Shown in pieces: positions 35,848 through 47,818 of a DNA stretch of 64,000 nt. Origin of the DNA: Earliella scabrosa (Eukaryota; Basidiomycota; Agaricomycetes; Polyporales; Polyporaceae); contig JABYQQ010000001.1 in the NCBI GenBank assembly GCA_022605405.1, forward strand, positions 5,361,014 to 5,425,013, in the 5' to 3' direction. The notes below the pieces were generated by a model. It was not told the DNA's origin, searched no databases, and saw nothing but the letters and a program-made list of their open reading frames with translations. Both the position numbers and the translations under genes were made by a program. The stretch's first letter is position 1, and the number at the start of each line of letters is the position of its first letter.

Positions 35848-36618
35848 GCATGTAGTCGCGACAATCAAACATAGGTAGTGCGGTGTAGTGTAGGCTCGCG
35901 GTCTTCCGGACCTCCCGCAGCTGTCGTGCCTGGTTTCATCTGCCGCAGCGCTTTGTGCTGCACCACCGCGACAAGGCGGTGTGTTCGTTGCCGACGCAAA
36001 GCGACTCCGAGCCGGCTTGAGTTGGTCGCCATCAAGTCTGCGTACAAGTACAACAACGAGGCGGCGCGGCGCTCGCGGACTTCTCACACCCACCGACGTG
36101 TTCGTTCTACAACTCTGAGCCGGGCATGAGCTTGTATGTCGTCGTCAGGGGACTACGTCGAGGGCGGGGAGCTGTGGGACCGATCCAGAGCGTCGGCTGC
36201 CTGTGTCCGAGACTGGCTCCTGTCGGCGGTGAAGATGTTGCAGGAGGACCGGCTTGTGTTTGGGGACCTTTCGAGTCCCAGTTGATAGGGGTGTAAACTC
36301 GAATGGGTGACAGTTATGGGGGGGTTATTCCGAGGTCTGAAGCTCAAAGCCTCGTGACCGCAGATGAGATAGGTCCCGGGATCACGATGGCTGTACCTAC
36401 TAAGAGTTGCGCCCCACACTGAGCATGTCCAAGTGCATATTTACTGGATCATTTGCGGCTTTGATGGTATGATACTGTGGACTTGTTTGAAAATCTCATT
36501 TAGAGACTATTTCTCTTGGTGGGTACAGGTTAAGCCTAGGTTCTTCTTAACATTCTGTGCTTCAGAGGCGTGCTAGGGTTTACAAAAGGTTGTGTATCCC
36601 AATATCCCAATCACTCAG
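35848..36618. other. intergenic
   Basis: No gene is supported. The region leads from the broken MCR1 into the minisatellite. Small frames near 35878-36129 and 36153-36419 have no recognisable content. Confidence 0.45.
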
Positions 36619-37237
36619 GTCCCGCGCACGACCTGCTCCCTCGTTCTCGGACCCCGCGCACGACGTCCTCCCTCGTTCTCGGACCCCGCTCACGACCTCC
36701 CTCCCCGTCCTCGGACCCCGCGCACGACGTACTCCCTCGTTCTCGCACCCCGCTCACGCCCTCCTCCTTTGTTCTCTGACCCCGCGCACGACCTCCTCCT
36801 TCGTTCTCGGACCCCGCGCACGACCTCGGGCCTCCCCGTTCTCGGACCCCGCGCACGACATCCCTCCCCGTTCTCGGACCCCGCTCACGACCTTCCTCCC
36901 CGTTCTCGGACCCCGCTCACGACATCCCTCCCCGTTCTCGGACCCCGCTCACGACCTCCCTCCCCGTCCTCGGACCCCGCGCACGACGTACTCCCTCGTT
37001 CTCGCACCCCGCTCACGCCCTCCTCCTTTGTTCTCTGACCCCGCGCACGACCTCCTCCTTCGTTCTCGGACCCCGCGCACGACCTCGGGCCTCCCCGTCC
37101 TCGGACCCCGCGCACGACATCCCTCCCCGTTCTCGGACCCCGCTCACGACCTCCTCCTTCGTTCTCGGACCCCGCCCACGACGTACTCCCTCGTTCTCGC
37201 ACCCCGCTCACGCCCTCCTCCTTTTCTCTCCGACCCC
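36619..37237. repeat. 32-bp minisatellite array (left copy)
   Basis: About 19 tandem units of a 32-bp motif lie here. The core is TCGGACCCCGCTCACGACC followed by TCCCTCCCCGTTC, with CGCGCACGACGT and TCCTCCTTCGT variants. Because 32 is not a multiple of three, all three plus frames cycle through the same 32-residue peptide period ([32 protein letters not shown]). Three long open frames therefore appear that are by-products of the repeat, not genes. Confidence 0.93.
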
Positions 37238-37279
37238 CTCTCGCGTGTCGCGCATCTGGAGATTTTCGAGATTGGCTTC

Positions 37280-39582
37280 GCCAATCTTCGTCTGGCGCTG
37301 CGCTGCGACCGCTCTCCCACGACCAGAGCGCCATCGGCGGGACGCTTTTTGTGAGTACTAGCTCGAATGGAACTTTCTTCGTGGAGAGCCTCAAGGACTC
37401 GGACACGAACCGGAACGACATCATGATGGGGTACGTCGACTTCGAGACTATTTATGGCGTCGAGGGTGTAGGCCTCGCAAACATTGTCCGCAATGTCAAA
37501 CCGTGACGCGCGTCCGCAGCACAACTTGAACCGCCGGAAGGAGGTGTGATCCACCAGACAGTGAGTGCACTATTCGACGTTCACTCACCATCTGCTAACC
37601 CACCACGAAGTTCGAGTTCCCGAGCCCGATCGTTCAGTACTCCTACTATCGTGACTCGACGGTCATCCTCGTCCGGCTCGCAGACAACAGCATCTGGCAG
37701 TCGCCCAACGAGGGGTACACCTGCGAACCGGCTCTACCCCGAGGAGACGTTCGTCGCGTTCTACCATCACACCTTCTTGTCCGACCGCGCATACCTCATC
37801 ACGAACTCGAAGACGTGCTACTACACGACGGACACGGGCAAAAGGTGGTACGACCTCGAGGCCCCGACGGTGCCGAACAACTTTGGGCTGCCGGTGCTGC
37901 ACTTCCACCCAACAAAGTCCGACTACCTGATGTGGACCGGTAACGAGGGCTGCACGGGCTTTGCGGAGAACTGCCACGTCGAGGCGCACTACTCGCTCAA
38001 GAACGGACGGGACTGGACAGCGATCGACAAGTACGTGCGCAACTGCCAGTGCGCGTGGGTGCGCGACGCGGAGCTGCGCATCGATCCGAACCAGATCCTG
38101 TGCGAGTCGTACCGGCACAAGGAGGGCAGCCAGCGCTTCTTTGGGCTGGAGAATCCCTTGGAGTTGATCAGCGGCACGGACTTTTTCTCGAGGAAGACGA
38201 CGCTGTTCGACGATGTCGTTGGCTTCGCGAAGTTTTCGGAGTTTTTGATCGTCGCTCGCGCTAACGCCAGTGGGTTCGTGCAGAGACTCATGACGCTCGG
38301 ACAGTATCAACGGGAGCCTAAGCAAGCGCTTGACATTCAGGTCTCTTTGGATGGACGGAAGTTCGCTTCGGGAGAGTTTCCCCCGACGATGCGTCCTGAC
38401 CAGCATGTGAGTGCCCTCTGTTGAAGCCATGACTCGGAGTATGCTGATACTCGCCAGGCGTACACGATACTCGAGTCCAGCACCATGTCTGTCTTCCTCC
38501 ACGTCACGACGTCCGAACCACCTGCACCGTTCTGGGGCAACATCCTCGAGTCCAACTCGAACGGGACCTACGGCCTGTCGATCGACAACGTGAACCGGAA
38601 CGATGCTGGATACGTCGACTTTGAGAAGATGATCGGGCTCGACGGCATTGCGCTCATCAATGTTGTCAGCAACCGTCACGAGGCTCCGTTGACTAAACGC
38701 AAGTTGCTGCAGACCCGGATCACTCACAACGATGGTAAACAGCTGCGTGAATTCTCGCCATGCATACACTCTTGAACCCTCCGGCGAAGGACTCTCATGG
38801 CAACCCTTACGCTTGCGACTCTACCGTAAGTCCCAATGTTTGTGTACAAAATCTCTGTACTTACAATACTGCGAGTAGAAGTGCGCTCTCCACATACACG
38901 GCTACACAGAACGGTACGACGTACGCGCCACGTATAGCACGCCATCTGTCCCCGGTCTCTTGATGGCTGTCGGAAACGTTGGTGAGACCCTCGAAGAGTA
39001 CGACGAGAGCGACACGTTCCTCAGTCGCGACGCCGGCTTCACCTGGGAAGAGGTGCACAAGGATGCGCACCTGTGGGAGTTCGGCGACTCCGGCTCCATA
39101 CTCATCATGGCCAAGTCACCGACGAGGGTCCGACGGACCAGGTCATGTTCAGCACCGACGAGGGCCTCAACTGGCGCGAGTACAAGTTGACGGACGAGGC
39201 GATGCGAGTCAAGGCTATCGTCACCGTGCCAGCGGACACGAGCCGCAGGTTCATCCTCCTGGGGTACCACGCGCGTGCAAAGAACGCCGCTGTCGCCGTC
39301 CACCTTGACTTCTCGGCGCTCACCAAGACCAAGTGCGTGCTCAACGTGGAGCAGCCTGGTGCGGACGACTTCGAGCTGTGGAGCCCGAGTGAGGAGCGTC
39401 AGGAGGAGTGTCTCTTTGGCCGAAGGACGCTCTACCATCGTCGCAGGCGGGACCGCAACTGCGTCGTGGGAGAGCAGGTGAAGATCAAGGAGAAGTTGGT
39501 CGAGAACTGCAAGCGCCAGCCGATAGACTTCGAGTGGTACGTCCGCGGTCTCAGTGGTCGCCGGGAGTCAAATGGCCGTTGA
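37280..39582 (+). pseudogene. VPS10: VPS10/sortilin-type receptor fragment, rearranged
   Basis: VPS10 is the Golgi-to-vacuole sorting receptor with two luminal ten-blade propellers, a Cys-rich 10CC module and a membrane anchor. Here a piece from the end of a VPS10 propeller ([41 protein letters not shown], 37330-37500) ends in a stop and is followed by another segment starting [17 protein letters not shown]. This runs through [99 protein letters not shown] and [30 protein letters not shown] frameshift at about 39112 interrupts it before [19 protein letters not shown]. The ASP-box motifs (S-DEG-TW) mark the blades. The transmembrane helix and cytosolic tail are missing; the frame ends in an unrelated sequence at 39580. 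It is truncated on both sides. Confidence 0.82.
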
Positions 39583-39649
39583 CCCATCCTCCATTCATTC
39601 GGTCTATCTCGCTCATCTGTTGGTCCATGTATACGCTTGCTGATCTTCG

Positions 39650-40130
39650 CCCGATGACCTGCAGATCGCCATCTGGAAGTCGCTCTCGCACCCGAACGTG
39701 CTCGAGCTGCTTGGCACATCGTCCGGAGTGACCCGCCGTGGCACTTCGTCAGCCCGTACTGCAAGAATGGGAACCTGGTGTCGTACCTCAAAGGCCTCCC
39801 GTCCCTCGACGCGGTCGACTTGCTCAAGATGATCCACGAGATCGCGAAGGGCGTGGCCTACCTCCATTCGAAGGATGTGCTCCACGGCGACTGTAAGGTG
39901 CGTCGTGTCTGCCGGGCATTGGGATTATTTCGGCGAATTATTTGAGCTTATTTCAATTGGTGCTTGTGCGCCCCCCGGCGCTGTGTAGGCCGCGAATGTG
40001 CTCGTGGACGACCGGACGCACTGCGTGCTCTCCGACTTTGGCCAGAGCGAGATGAAGTCCGAGGCGTATTGGATATGCGGCATGCCCCTGCAGCCCTGGC
40101 AGTCCGTGCTCTTGAGTGGAACTCGTACTA
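39650..40130 (+). pseudogene. protein kinase fragment (TKL-like)
   Basis: Two exons encode the middle of a kinase fold: IAIWKSLSHPNVLELLGTSS (helix C to strand 4), DPPWHFVSPYCKNGNLVSYLKGLPSLDAVDLLKMIHEIAKGVAYLHSKDVLHGD|CKAANVLVDDRTHCVLSDFGQSEMKSEAY. The intron is GTGCGT...TGTAG at about 39899-39988. The catalytic loop reads HGDCKAAN where the family has HGDLKAAN or HRDLKxxN. The catalytic Asp, Asn and DFG are present. The glycine loop and VAIK lysine upstream are absent; after EAYWICGMP the expected APE region is replaced by sequence that recurs at 41.5 kb. A frame change is also needed near 39720. This is a fragment, not a working kinase. Confidence 0.75.
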
Positions 40131-40265
40131 ATTATTTGGTCACAGCGGACACGACGGCATCCTTCGTCGAGGTCGGCTCGGCACCATTAACGGACGTCTC
40201 CTTCACCACCACGTTCTCGCGCTCCGACAATGGGTACGACGATGACCCGAGCGACCCAAGCAGAT
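40095..40265 (+). repeat. diverged duplicate segment, copy 1
   Basis: The segment around GCGGACACGACGGCATCC encodes ADTTASFVEVGSAPLTDVSFTTTFS and matches copy 2 at 41510-41690 (ADTTASFIQVGSARSTNVSFTTVFS) at both DNA and peptide level. It directly follows the broken kinase exon, which indicates a duplication or insertion boundary there. Its source gene is not recognised. Confidence 0.7.
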
Positions 40266-41509
40266 CAACAGCAAGTAGCCGCGCCTCGTCCTCGATGCAG
40301 GACAGTTGGTCCGAACATGTCGACTACCCGAGGCATGCCCACCAGATGAGCAGGCGCATCGGGTACGCGACGAGCGGCGGTACCGCATGCTACTCCAGCA
40401 CGAGTTCCACCGCTCGCGTACGTCGCTCTCATCTCATATCCTCTATCCCAAACACTAACACGCTCTCTGTGCGCCACTGACGCTCCCGCTGTGGACGCCA
40501 ACGCACGTCCTCCTCGGCGCAGTCGGTACCACATCAAGGCGACGGGCGCGCGAAGGACATCCCGTCCTTGTACGGGTACGGACGGGTGAACGTCGGGAAC
40601 CAACGCCAGGACAAGCGGAACGTCGCCCAGCGCGGGATGGACATTATCCAGTCGTGGCTGAGCACGCGCAATCGGGGCGAGGCGCACTACTCGTAAGGCC
40701 CTCCGCGTTCGCCTTGAACCACTTCTTGGGCGTCGCGAGGTCCTCGATGTACCGATAAACTGTCGGCTCTGTGAAGAGGGGCGCGGGCCTGTGGCCCGCA
40801 CGGAGCTGCGACCTGTAGCGCTGACTGCATCAAGAGCCAAGACATGTGTCACGGTGCGTTAGTCCTCGCGCTGTACGGCAAGGAGCATCGAAGACCTCTA
40901 CCTCGGTGAACCCTCTCGACTCTCCCTACCCGTGTCTACATGTACTCACGCCAATATTCTTGCCCTCGCGTGCGCCGTGATTGGGATGCTTGAGGCGCAG
41001 GAGTAGCACGCACTGTGCGTCAGCCACGAGCACCCGGACGGGCCGCTCGGTGGCGGCGCTCGCCCTCCAAGTCTTCTCCGCGAAGGGCACCGACGGGCGA
41101 GTTCTCGTTCTCGTTTGACCTCCCGGACTCGTTCTTGGGCGGGCCAAAGTACGAGGAGGCCCGCAGTACGCGGAGAAAGATTATCCACGAAATTGCGGAA
41201 AGTACCAGCTGGAGTCCGACAACTTGCACGCGTTCTGGTACCGCGACCCTGCTGTGCCCCGCGCGTCCACGGACATTGAAAGACAAGCAAGTGCAGCACG
41301 CGCAACGTTGGGTGCGGATAGGAGTCGCCCGCCCCGCGGCCGTTGGTGCTGGACGAGCACATGCGCACGCGCAAGTCGCCGGACATGCATCCTATCACCC
41401 TCCCGCTGCTTCAAGTCCCTCGTAACTCTCCAGCCATCCCATTCGGTGCTGCACACGCAAATTCGCACGCACAACGTTATACCACTCTCTCTACTCCCTC
41501 ATATGTCTC
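40266..41509. other. gene-debris region, no complete gene
   Basis: Some short stretches look like decayed exons, for example LYGYGRVNVGNQRQDKRNVAQRGM (about 40570-40640, plus) and KYQLESDNLHAFWYRDPAVP (about 41190-41260, plus), but neither can be extended into a gene or assigned to a family. Several overlapping frames on the minus strand are probably shadows. Confidence 0.4.
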
Positions 41510-41690
41510 AGTCTCCCGCACGGTGGTTAGAATATCATGTACTAATATATTTTGGTTGGCGGACACCACCGCATCTTTCATCCAAGTCGGTTCGGCGCGG
41601 TCGACGAACGTCTCGTTCACGACCGTGTTCTCACCCTCCGCCTAGTACCCAGACCACGACGATCCGAGCCGAGTCTACCCTCATCACGCC
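41510..41690 (+). repeat. diverged duplicate segment, copy 2
   Basis: This is the second copy of the segment at 40095-40265, ending with the shared ACGACGATCCGAGC-like stretch. It lies about 150 bases upstream of the right minisatellite array. Confidence 0.7.
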
Positions 41691-41834
41691 CCACAATGGG
41701 TCAGAACCGCCGACCCACTAGTACTATGTACGCTCACGACCTCTTCTCCTTTCCTCGCGCCGCCGCTTTATGTCTCGCACTTGTCCCCTCACAACAGCCC
41801 TGCATGTATCCGCGCACTAGGTCTTGTCTTGTAC

Positions 41835-42425
41835 TCCAACTCCCGCGCACGAGCTCCCTCCCCGTCCTCGCATCCCGCTCACGACCTCCCTCCCCGTTCT
41901 CGGACCCCGCTCGGACCCCGTGCACGACCTCCTTCCTACTTCCCGGACCCCGCCCACGACGCACTACCTCCTTCTCGGACCCCGCTCCCTGCTCCTTTGT
42001 TCTCGGACCCCGCGCACGACGTCCTCCCTCGTTCTCGGACCCCGCTCACGACCTCCCTCCCCGTTCTCGGACCCCGCTCCCTGCTCCTTTGTTCTCGGAC
42101 CCCGCTCACGACCTCCCTCCCCGTTCTCGGACCCCGCTCCCTGCTCCTTTGTTCTCGGACCCCGCGCACGACGTCCTCCCTCGTTCTCGGACCCCGCTCA
42201 CGACCTCCCTCCCCGTTCTCGGACCCCGCTCCCTGCTCCTTTGTTCTCGGACCCCGCTCACGACCTTCCTCCCCGTTCTCGGACCCCGCTCACGACATCC
42301 CTCCCCGTTCTCGGACCCCGCTCACGACCTCCCTCCCCGTCCTCGGACCCCGCGCACGACGCACTCCCTCCTTCCCGGACCTCGCGGCCTCCTTCTCAGA
42401 CCCCGCCCACGACCTCATTCTCGCA
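41835..42425. repeat. 32-bp minisatellite array (right copy)
   Basis: About 18 units of the same 32-bp motif as at 36619-37237 are present, with an added subtype containing CTCCCTGCTCCTTTGTTC repeated four times between 41985 and 42245. Both arrays run in the same orientation, 4.6 kb apart, on either side of the VPS10 and kinase fragments. The three open plus frames are repeat by-products. Confidence 0.93.
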
Positions 42426-45400
42426 CCCAGCAGCAGCAGCAAACGTACGTCGGGCAATCAATGCCGCTCACCGCCGTGATCAAACGGAAAGCAGGAGGTG
42501 TGCGCGGCCGCCGACTACTTATGACAACATGTAAATGCTTGCGCCCGCGGCGCTCCCAAAGACGACAATCTGCATATCTGCATAATACATATACATACAG
42601 GTGAGCATATACATATGGCCCTATATATATAATATAATACACCGATGCCTTCCAGCCCGCGTGCGCACCCCGTCACACATCGACTCATGTTCACTGAATC
42701 ATGCGTTCGCCGCGACCGTGACGGCGACCTCGCACCAGCACATGCCGCGCCCTTGTTCTCCACAGGCTGACTGCAAATCGCCATGGCCCAAGCGACCACA
42801 CGCGCGACACTCCCTGCGCAGCCCTCACATCCCTGAGTCCCGACAGGCGGAGGACTGCCTCCATCGGTGACATCTCACTGTGCCTCTCGAAGCTTGACGT
42901 CCAGCGGCGCGCCGATCTCCTTCCAGCCTTGCTTCTGCAGCCTGCGCATGCGACGTGCCTGTCGTCGTGCATGAGTGCGTCATCGCCGTCACGACGGAGG
43001 CTGGCAGTAGCGGCGATGCGCTTGTTGAGATCTGCTTCAGCCCGATGATAGGGCGCCCACTCCTGTGCAAGAGCGTGCATCCGAAGGGTTCCGAGTCGGA
43101 GCTCGAGCACCTCGTCCACCTCCACGTTGACGGACTGAGGATGCCCCTGTACCTCAAGGACACGGAGAGCGCGCTGAAGGAGGCCCCAACACATGCTAGA
43201 GCCACAAACCCACGCCCAGTTCGGTAGGTTCGCAATCACAAAGCTAGAGCGGCAGATATTGTGCTCACCTGTCAGGCAGGTACTTGCGGCGAGTGGTTGG
43301 GGAGCGCGGAGAGGCGAACTCCCCTCATGATCATGATGACCCTTCTAGCCGCCCCGCTAGATTGCTTCGTCGAAGCACTTAGGGCGCAGGCGACGGGTAC
43401 CGGTGCCACATCGCGGTAAGTTCAAGTGCGATTGCGTGCGGCATGGGCGGCGCGGTCGTCGCCGTGAATGGAAAGTGCTGTCCTGTTGTCATCGCCGTCA
43501 GTACGTACAGGTATCCCACTACGACAATCGAGCTCACCTCGGAATGGGAGGTCTAGCGCACGGTACAAGTTGAAGAGAACGGCGTGCCACCGTCCGGCAG
43601 AGTCGTAGTCTGCACTGAGGTACACGGCCGCTCATGGTGAGTGCTGCACAGCAGAGTTGAAGGAGGGTGCCTTGCGCTACAAGAGGTTGGAGGCGAGGCG
43701 ATGAGTCGCGATCAGGCGAGGCCAGCGAGGGAGCCGTGGCGGAACGATTGCGAGTAGAGCTCGAAGGGCGCGGACGAGGTCGAGGCCAGGCGGTGAGTCG
43801 CGAGCAGGCGAGTCGAGCGACAGAGCCGTAGAGCGAAGGAGGCGTGCCGGGATGATCGGGAGGGAAGCTCGAAGGGCGCCGGACGCGCACGAGCACATCG
43901 TGCAAAACTGTCCCAACCCGAGCTGGTCACGATGTCGCGTTAGTGAAGGTGATGGATATGAGAAGAGAGGCCGCCGTACGCTAGTCTGTCCGAATTGTTG
44001 CACGAACCGATGGAAGACTAGAAGCAAGAGGGAAGAGTAGCAGAGACATTGTCGGTGTGTAGGCGGACGTCAGGACGAGCTCGATGATGAGAGTCGCTGT
44101 CGAGGTCAGTATGCGATGACGGACGAGGGACGTGTGCTTGTTTCTATCGCACCCGGAATTGCGTGAACCAGCGGCCACGACGGAAACCAGAGGCCCAGGG
44201 CGCACAGGGGTGTAGAGAAAGGGACGCGCATGATCATAAAAGCCAAAACCATGGTATGTACACGTATGAGATGCTACGCAGGAGCTGGAGACAGCGGCGA
44301 GGTCGAGGCGCGCGCACCGTCGACGAGGTCCGGCCACAGGACACATTGTCCACGGTGTTCGAATGGGCGCATGGACTCCGCCTGTATCTCCTGAGACTTT
44401 CGGCGGTCGTTGAAAGTCGCGGTGCGCAAACCAGACTCTGGTCAGTGCGGCGACCGTTACATCGATATCTGCGTTCCCCCGAGGTGGCCCCAACCCCAGT
44501 GTCGGCTTGAGGAGCATGGCGGACACACTCACCAGGTCGTCTTCAGCAAGTTGCCAGGCCATGAATGCATGCGACGAGCGACGACGTGGTTAGCCCGCGA
44601 GTCAGAGAGAGAACGAGGCAAGAAGTTCTTGAAGATGCGGCCGCGGCCGCAAGGCGGACGTTCAAAGTTCGGAGTTCGGGCGGAGTCGGTGTTTGGCGCG
44701 CGTCGGTGAGGACCCGTCCTCCTCCGTCCTCAGACTCTGTTGAGTCTGCTCTGCTCTGTCCTGCCGTCGCTCCGCTCCCAGCTTGCTCGCTGGCCGCTGT
44801 CCGCCCCCTCGCTTGCTCTCAGCTGTAGTCTCCCGCTCGCCTGACCCCTCGTCTGTGCCCGGACTCTCTCACCGGCGCGTTCTCTCTCTCTTGCCCTCTG
44901 GCTCTCTCTGCCCCCCACGCCTCTTTTCGCCCAGCGACGCGTCCTCTCACCTCCAGCGCTGCCATCGCCATCGTCTCTCAGGGCTTCTCGTCGCCGGCTC
45001 CCCGCACCCCGCCCTCTCCTCGCTATCCGCTCATCTCAGGCTGCTCTGCGGCCCCGCACGACCTCTCTTGTCCGTGCGCCGTCTATTACGAGCCCACCAT
45101 GCTCTCTCCATCGCAGGTACGCCTCTTCCCCCACACTCTCTCGCCTAGACTCCGATCCGCGCGTCCTCCACTCCGACACCCCCTCGGCCCCTACCCCCTC
45201 GCTATCTACTCCAAGCTTGCAGCCACTCCCAATCACGCACCCCTCCAACCTACAGATCAACAGCGAATCCGCGAGACGTCCCCCATACGCACTTCGCGAT
45301 ATCCCTCCGTGAGATCTGCGCCTTCAGGCTCGCACACGCGCATACTGACGCTCTCCCTCATTCCCGATGCGCAGTACCACGCCATCTCGCTCACTGCTCT

Positions 45401-45892
45401 CGCTCAAATCGCGCATACCGCGGACCCCACACGCAGGCTGGATGCGTTGAGCTAATGAGTATTCGAATTTGCTTGGTTATCAAGGTCGCGTAGCTCAGCG
45501 GCAATGCGTGGTAATTCCATATTTGTTATAGCCGTGCACTGTTTCGAACCTGGGCTCCGTGCTTTTTACAGTCACATCCTTTACCCTCTCCCAACCTGTT
45601 CGCTCTCCACACCAACGTTCCTGAGCGTATCATGTACCTATCTACGCCTGTTGTCTACGTTGAATCAACATGAATGAGACTACGGTTGTTACATGATAAG
45701 CTCCCAAGCGCCCAAGGCCACGTGGCATCCACGCGCCCTGCCGCAGTGCCAACTTTCCCAACCTGAACTCCAACCGTTCCTTCAGTTCCTCCTACTGTCC
45801 CCGTTCTTGAGCTCTGCGCCTACGCCCTCACCCCCGCCTGTCTTTCTCTCTCGATCTTCTCATCATAATCCTCTAATTTGTCATCCTACGCC
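42426..45892. other. 3.5-kb region without a supported gene
   Basis: An AT-rich stretch with TATA and ATAC runs lies at 42575-42650. A minus-strand frame at 42691-43239 is open with acceptable codon use but no recognised domain. From 44710 to 45110 the plus strand is strongly CT-rich, leading to an ATG at 45099 and a 118-codon Pro/Ser/Arg-rich frame to 45455 that I do not recognise. At about 45486-45555 there is a tRNA-like A-box/B-box pair that does not fold as a tRNA. Confidence 0.4.
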
Positions 45893-47657
45893 ATGGTCAC
45901 CACTCGATCCCAGAAGGCTTCGCGTGCGGCTGCCTCAAGCAGTTCAACATCCCATCGCTCCTCTCCACCACCCGCCAGGAGGACTCGCTCTCGCTCCAAC
46001 ACCAACAAGACCGCTTCCGCTGTACACTCTTCACGGGGCCGCATTCCTTCTGGCCACGTCCGTCGCGTCCCGACTGCGCGCAAACCAGACCCCAGCCGGG
46101 TCTGGTTGAACATGTGGCGGAAGGGTATCCCTCGCAAGGGACCCGTCACAGGTACGTTCCCCTCACCTCGCAGTCTTTACCCGCTAACCCGCTCTCAGCA
46201 CCCAACGGCGTGAAGCTCCTGGAGAACCACGTGTATGTCTCTCCTTCACTCCTCCGTGCCCCCATCTCATCGCTCGCAGCTACAAATGGGACACGCAAGT
46301 CTGGCAGAAGATGGGCGAGCAAACCCCGCTTGCCATGATCCTGAGTTTTAGGCATCACAAGCGCAACAGACGCAATGTACGTGCTCCGCCGTCATCTCAC
46401 TCGTAAATCTCCTCACCCTTTCTAGATCATGTGTGAACTTGTTCTCGTCGCCGAGGCTGACCAGTTGGACCACCAAGTCAACATAATTCCGTCTCCCACT
46501 CTCGGCAACCGCCCGCGAGAGCAGGGCATTCGAGGCCAGCTGCAGGTCGTACGAACCGACCTGTGCGAACACGTTCAAGCCCACGCCGTCCGGTGCGCCA
46601 TGCCCGTCCTTCCTCTCGATCCCCTCGGAGTGCGGTTCAAAGGAGCCACCAACGACTGCTCTTGGATACCCACCAAGATCTGGCTCTCCTACCAGAAGCA
46701 CCCGAAGGGGTTCCCGCAATACAAGGTCGAGGAGGTCAGTGCCCTCCTTATTCCCATCCCCACACTGTTGTTAACCTCCCACAGGACTCCGACTACGGCA
46801 TCTGTCGCCGCGATGGAGCCTGCGTCTGGGCTCGCGAATACGAGCCCGAGCGTCAGGTGGTCCTCTACTGCTCGCGCTGCGGCACCTGGTTCCATCGCCA
46901 ATGTCTGCTCGTCGTCGACAATCTCGCCAACGTCCGCCGTCGCCGCCTGGTCCGTCACTCGCATCACCTCGAATGGCAGGTCCCGGACGAGGAGAAGGAC
47001 GACCCGGCGTCGATCGTATCCGAAGAGCACATCGAGCAAGACCTTTCGGAGACGGAGAGCACCGGTGTGAGTGATGATGACGAGGCTGACACTGACGATG
47101 ATAGGTCAGACCGCGCAGGTGACTCCGGTCGAGAGGTGAGCGCATCGCCCGCCAATGTCCCCTCAGCCCGCGGTGCTCGACGATCCTCTCGTGTCGCACC
47201 ACGCACCCAACCCAGTGAGGACGAAGATGCAGACGAGGAAGTCCATGGCTCCTCGTCCGACGAAGACTCAGAGGTTGACGAGCTCGACTCCGACCCCAGC
47301 AACTCGGGCGGTCTCGAGGACGACGACATCGCGATGGTCTCCGATGAAGACGAGCACGATGACGATGAAGACGATCGCAACCTCTGGCGGGCCATCCTTG
47401 GCCTCCCAGTGCAACGAGGCTACCCCCAACTCGTCAAGCCGGCCCCCCTCTCCTTCGAAATCTTACTCCTTGCCGCGCGCGCTCTCCCTGGACGACCTGC
47501 TGACGTTGCTGCATGGGTGAGCGCCACGTACAAGCGGTCCTACGTTTACCTTCCCCCTGACGTCCGAGAGGATCACGCGAACCTCTTCTGGACCGTCGTT
47601 GCACAATCCGCAAACGACCGCGTTGTCTACCGGTGCCCTCGAGGGCATTTTGTTTAG
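45893..47657 (+). CDS. BAH-like/PHD chromatin-type protein with acidic stretch and CPxGHF tail
   Basis: The N-terminus (MVTTRSQKASRAAA...RRTRSRSN) is basic and Ser-rich, like a nuclear targeting segment. After introns near 46151-46198 and 46230-46279 comes a region that by position matches the BAH-like part of its neighbour (KWDTQVWQKMGEQTPLAMILSFRHH, then IMCELVLVAEADQLDHQVN). A PHD-like finger follows: GICRRDGAC...VLYCSRCGTWFHRQCLL. An acidic Asp/Glu/Ser run (about 47200-47370) leads to a C-terminal domain starting NLWRAILGLPVQRGYP and ending RVVYRCPRGHFV. PHD fingers read histone tails, so a chromatin role is likely but not proven. The paralogue at 47819-49077 lies tail to tail with a gap of only 161 bases. 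Confidence 0.78.
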
Positions 47658-47818
47658 GCGCTATTCCGAATTCAAGACCGGACCTCGCGTCAATGTAATA
47701 GTACAGTTAACTCCTCCCTCATGTAGCAGTCGCTGTGTTGTTTTGTTCTAGCCCATGTAGTACTCAGTACCAGATCAATACATGCATTCGCGATCAGAAG
47801 TTGTTTCGGTTACGTGTG

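Noticed and set aside
36557..37354. A 265-codon plus-strand frame and two overlapping ones that look like a Pro/Arg-rich protein
   Set aside because: They arise from a 32-bp repeat that leaves all three frames open; the peptide has a fixed 32-residue period and no start context.
37663..38769. A 368-codon minus-strand frame
   Set aside because: It is antisense to the VPS10 fragment, whose plus-strand peptides are clearly homologous to the family.
41552..42604. A 350-codon plus-strand frame
   Set aside because: It is the same 32-bp minisatellite artefact as at 36.6 kb.
42691..43239. A 182-codon minus-strand frame with some Cys pairs, at first taken for a ZZ-like fragment
   Set aside because: The Cys spacing does not fit a ZZ finger and no alignment with the gene at 11.3-16.4 kb could be seen.
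45099..45455. A possible first exon after a CT-rich leader
   Set aside because: The leader looks like a fungal promoter, but the 118-codon frame is Pro/Arg/Ser-rich, has no family and no splice partner, so it is not listed as a gene.
45484..45565. tRNA-like sequence with TAGCTCAGCGG and TTTCGAACC boxes followed by a T run
   Set aside because: No acceptor or anticodon stem can be drawn and the 5' and 3' ends do not pair; at best it is a Pol III relic or SINE head.
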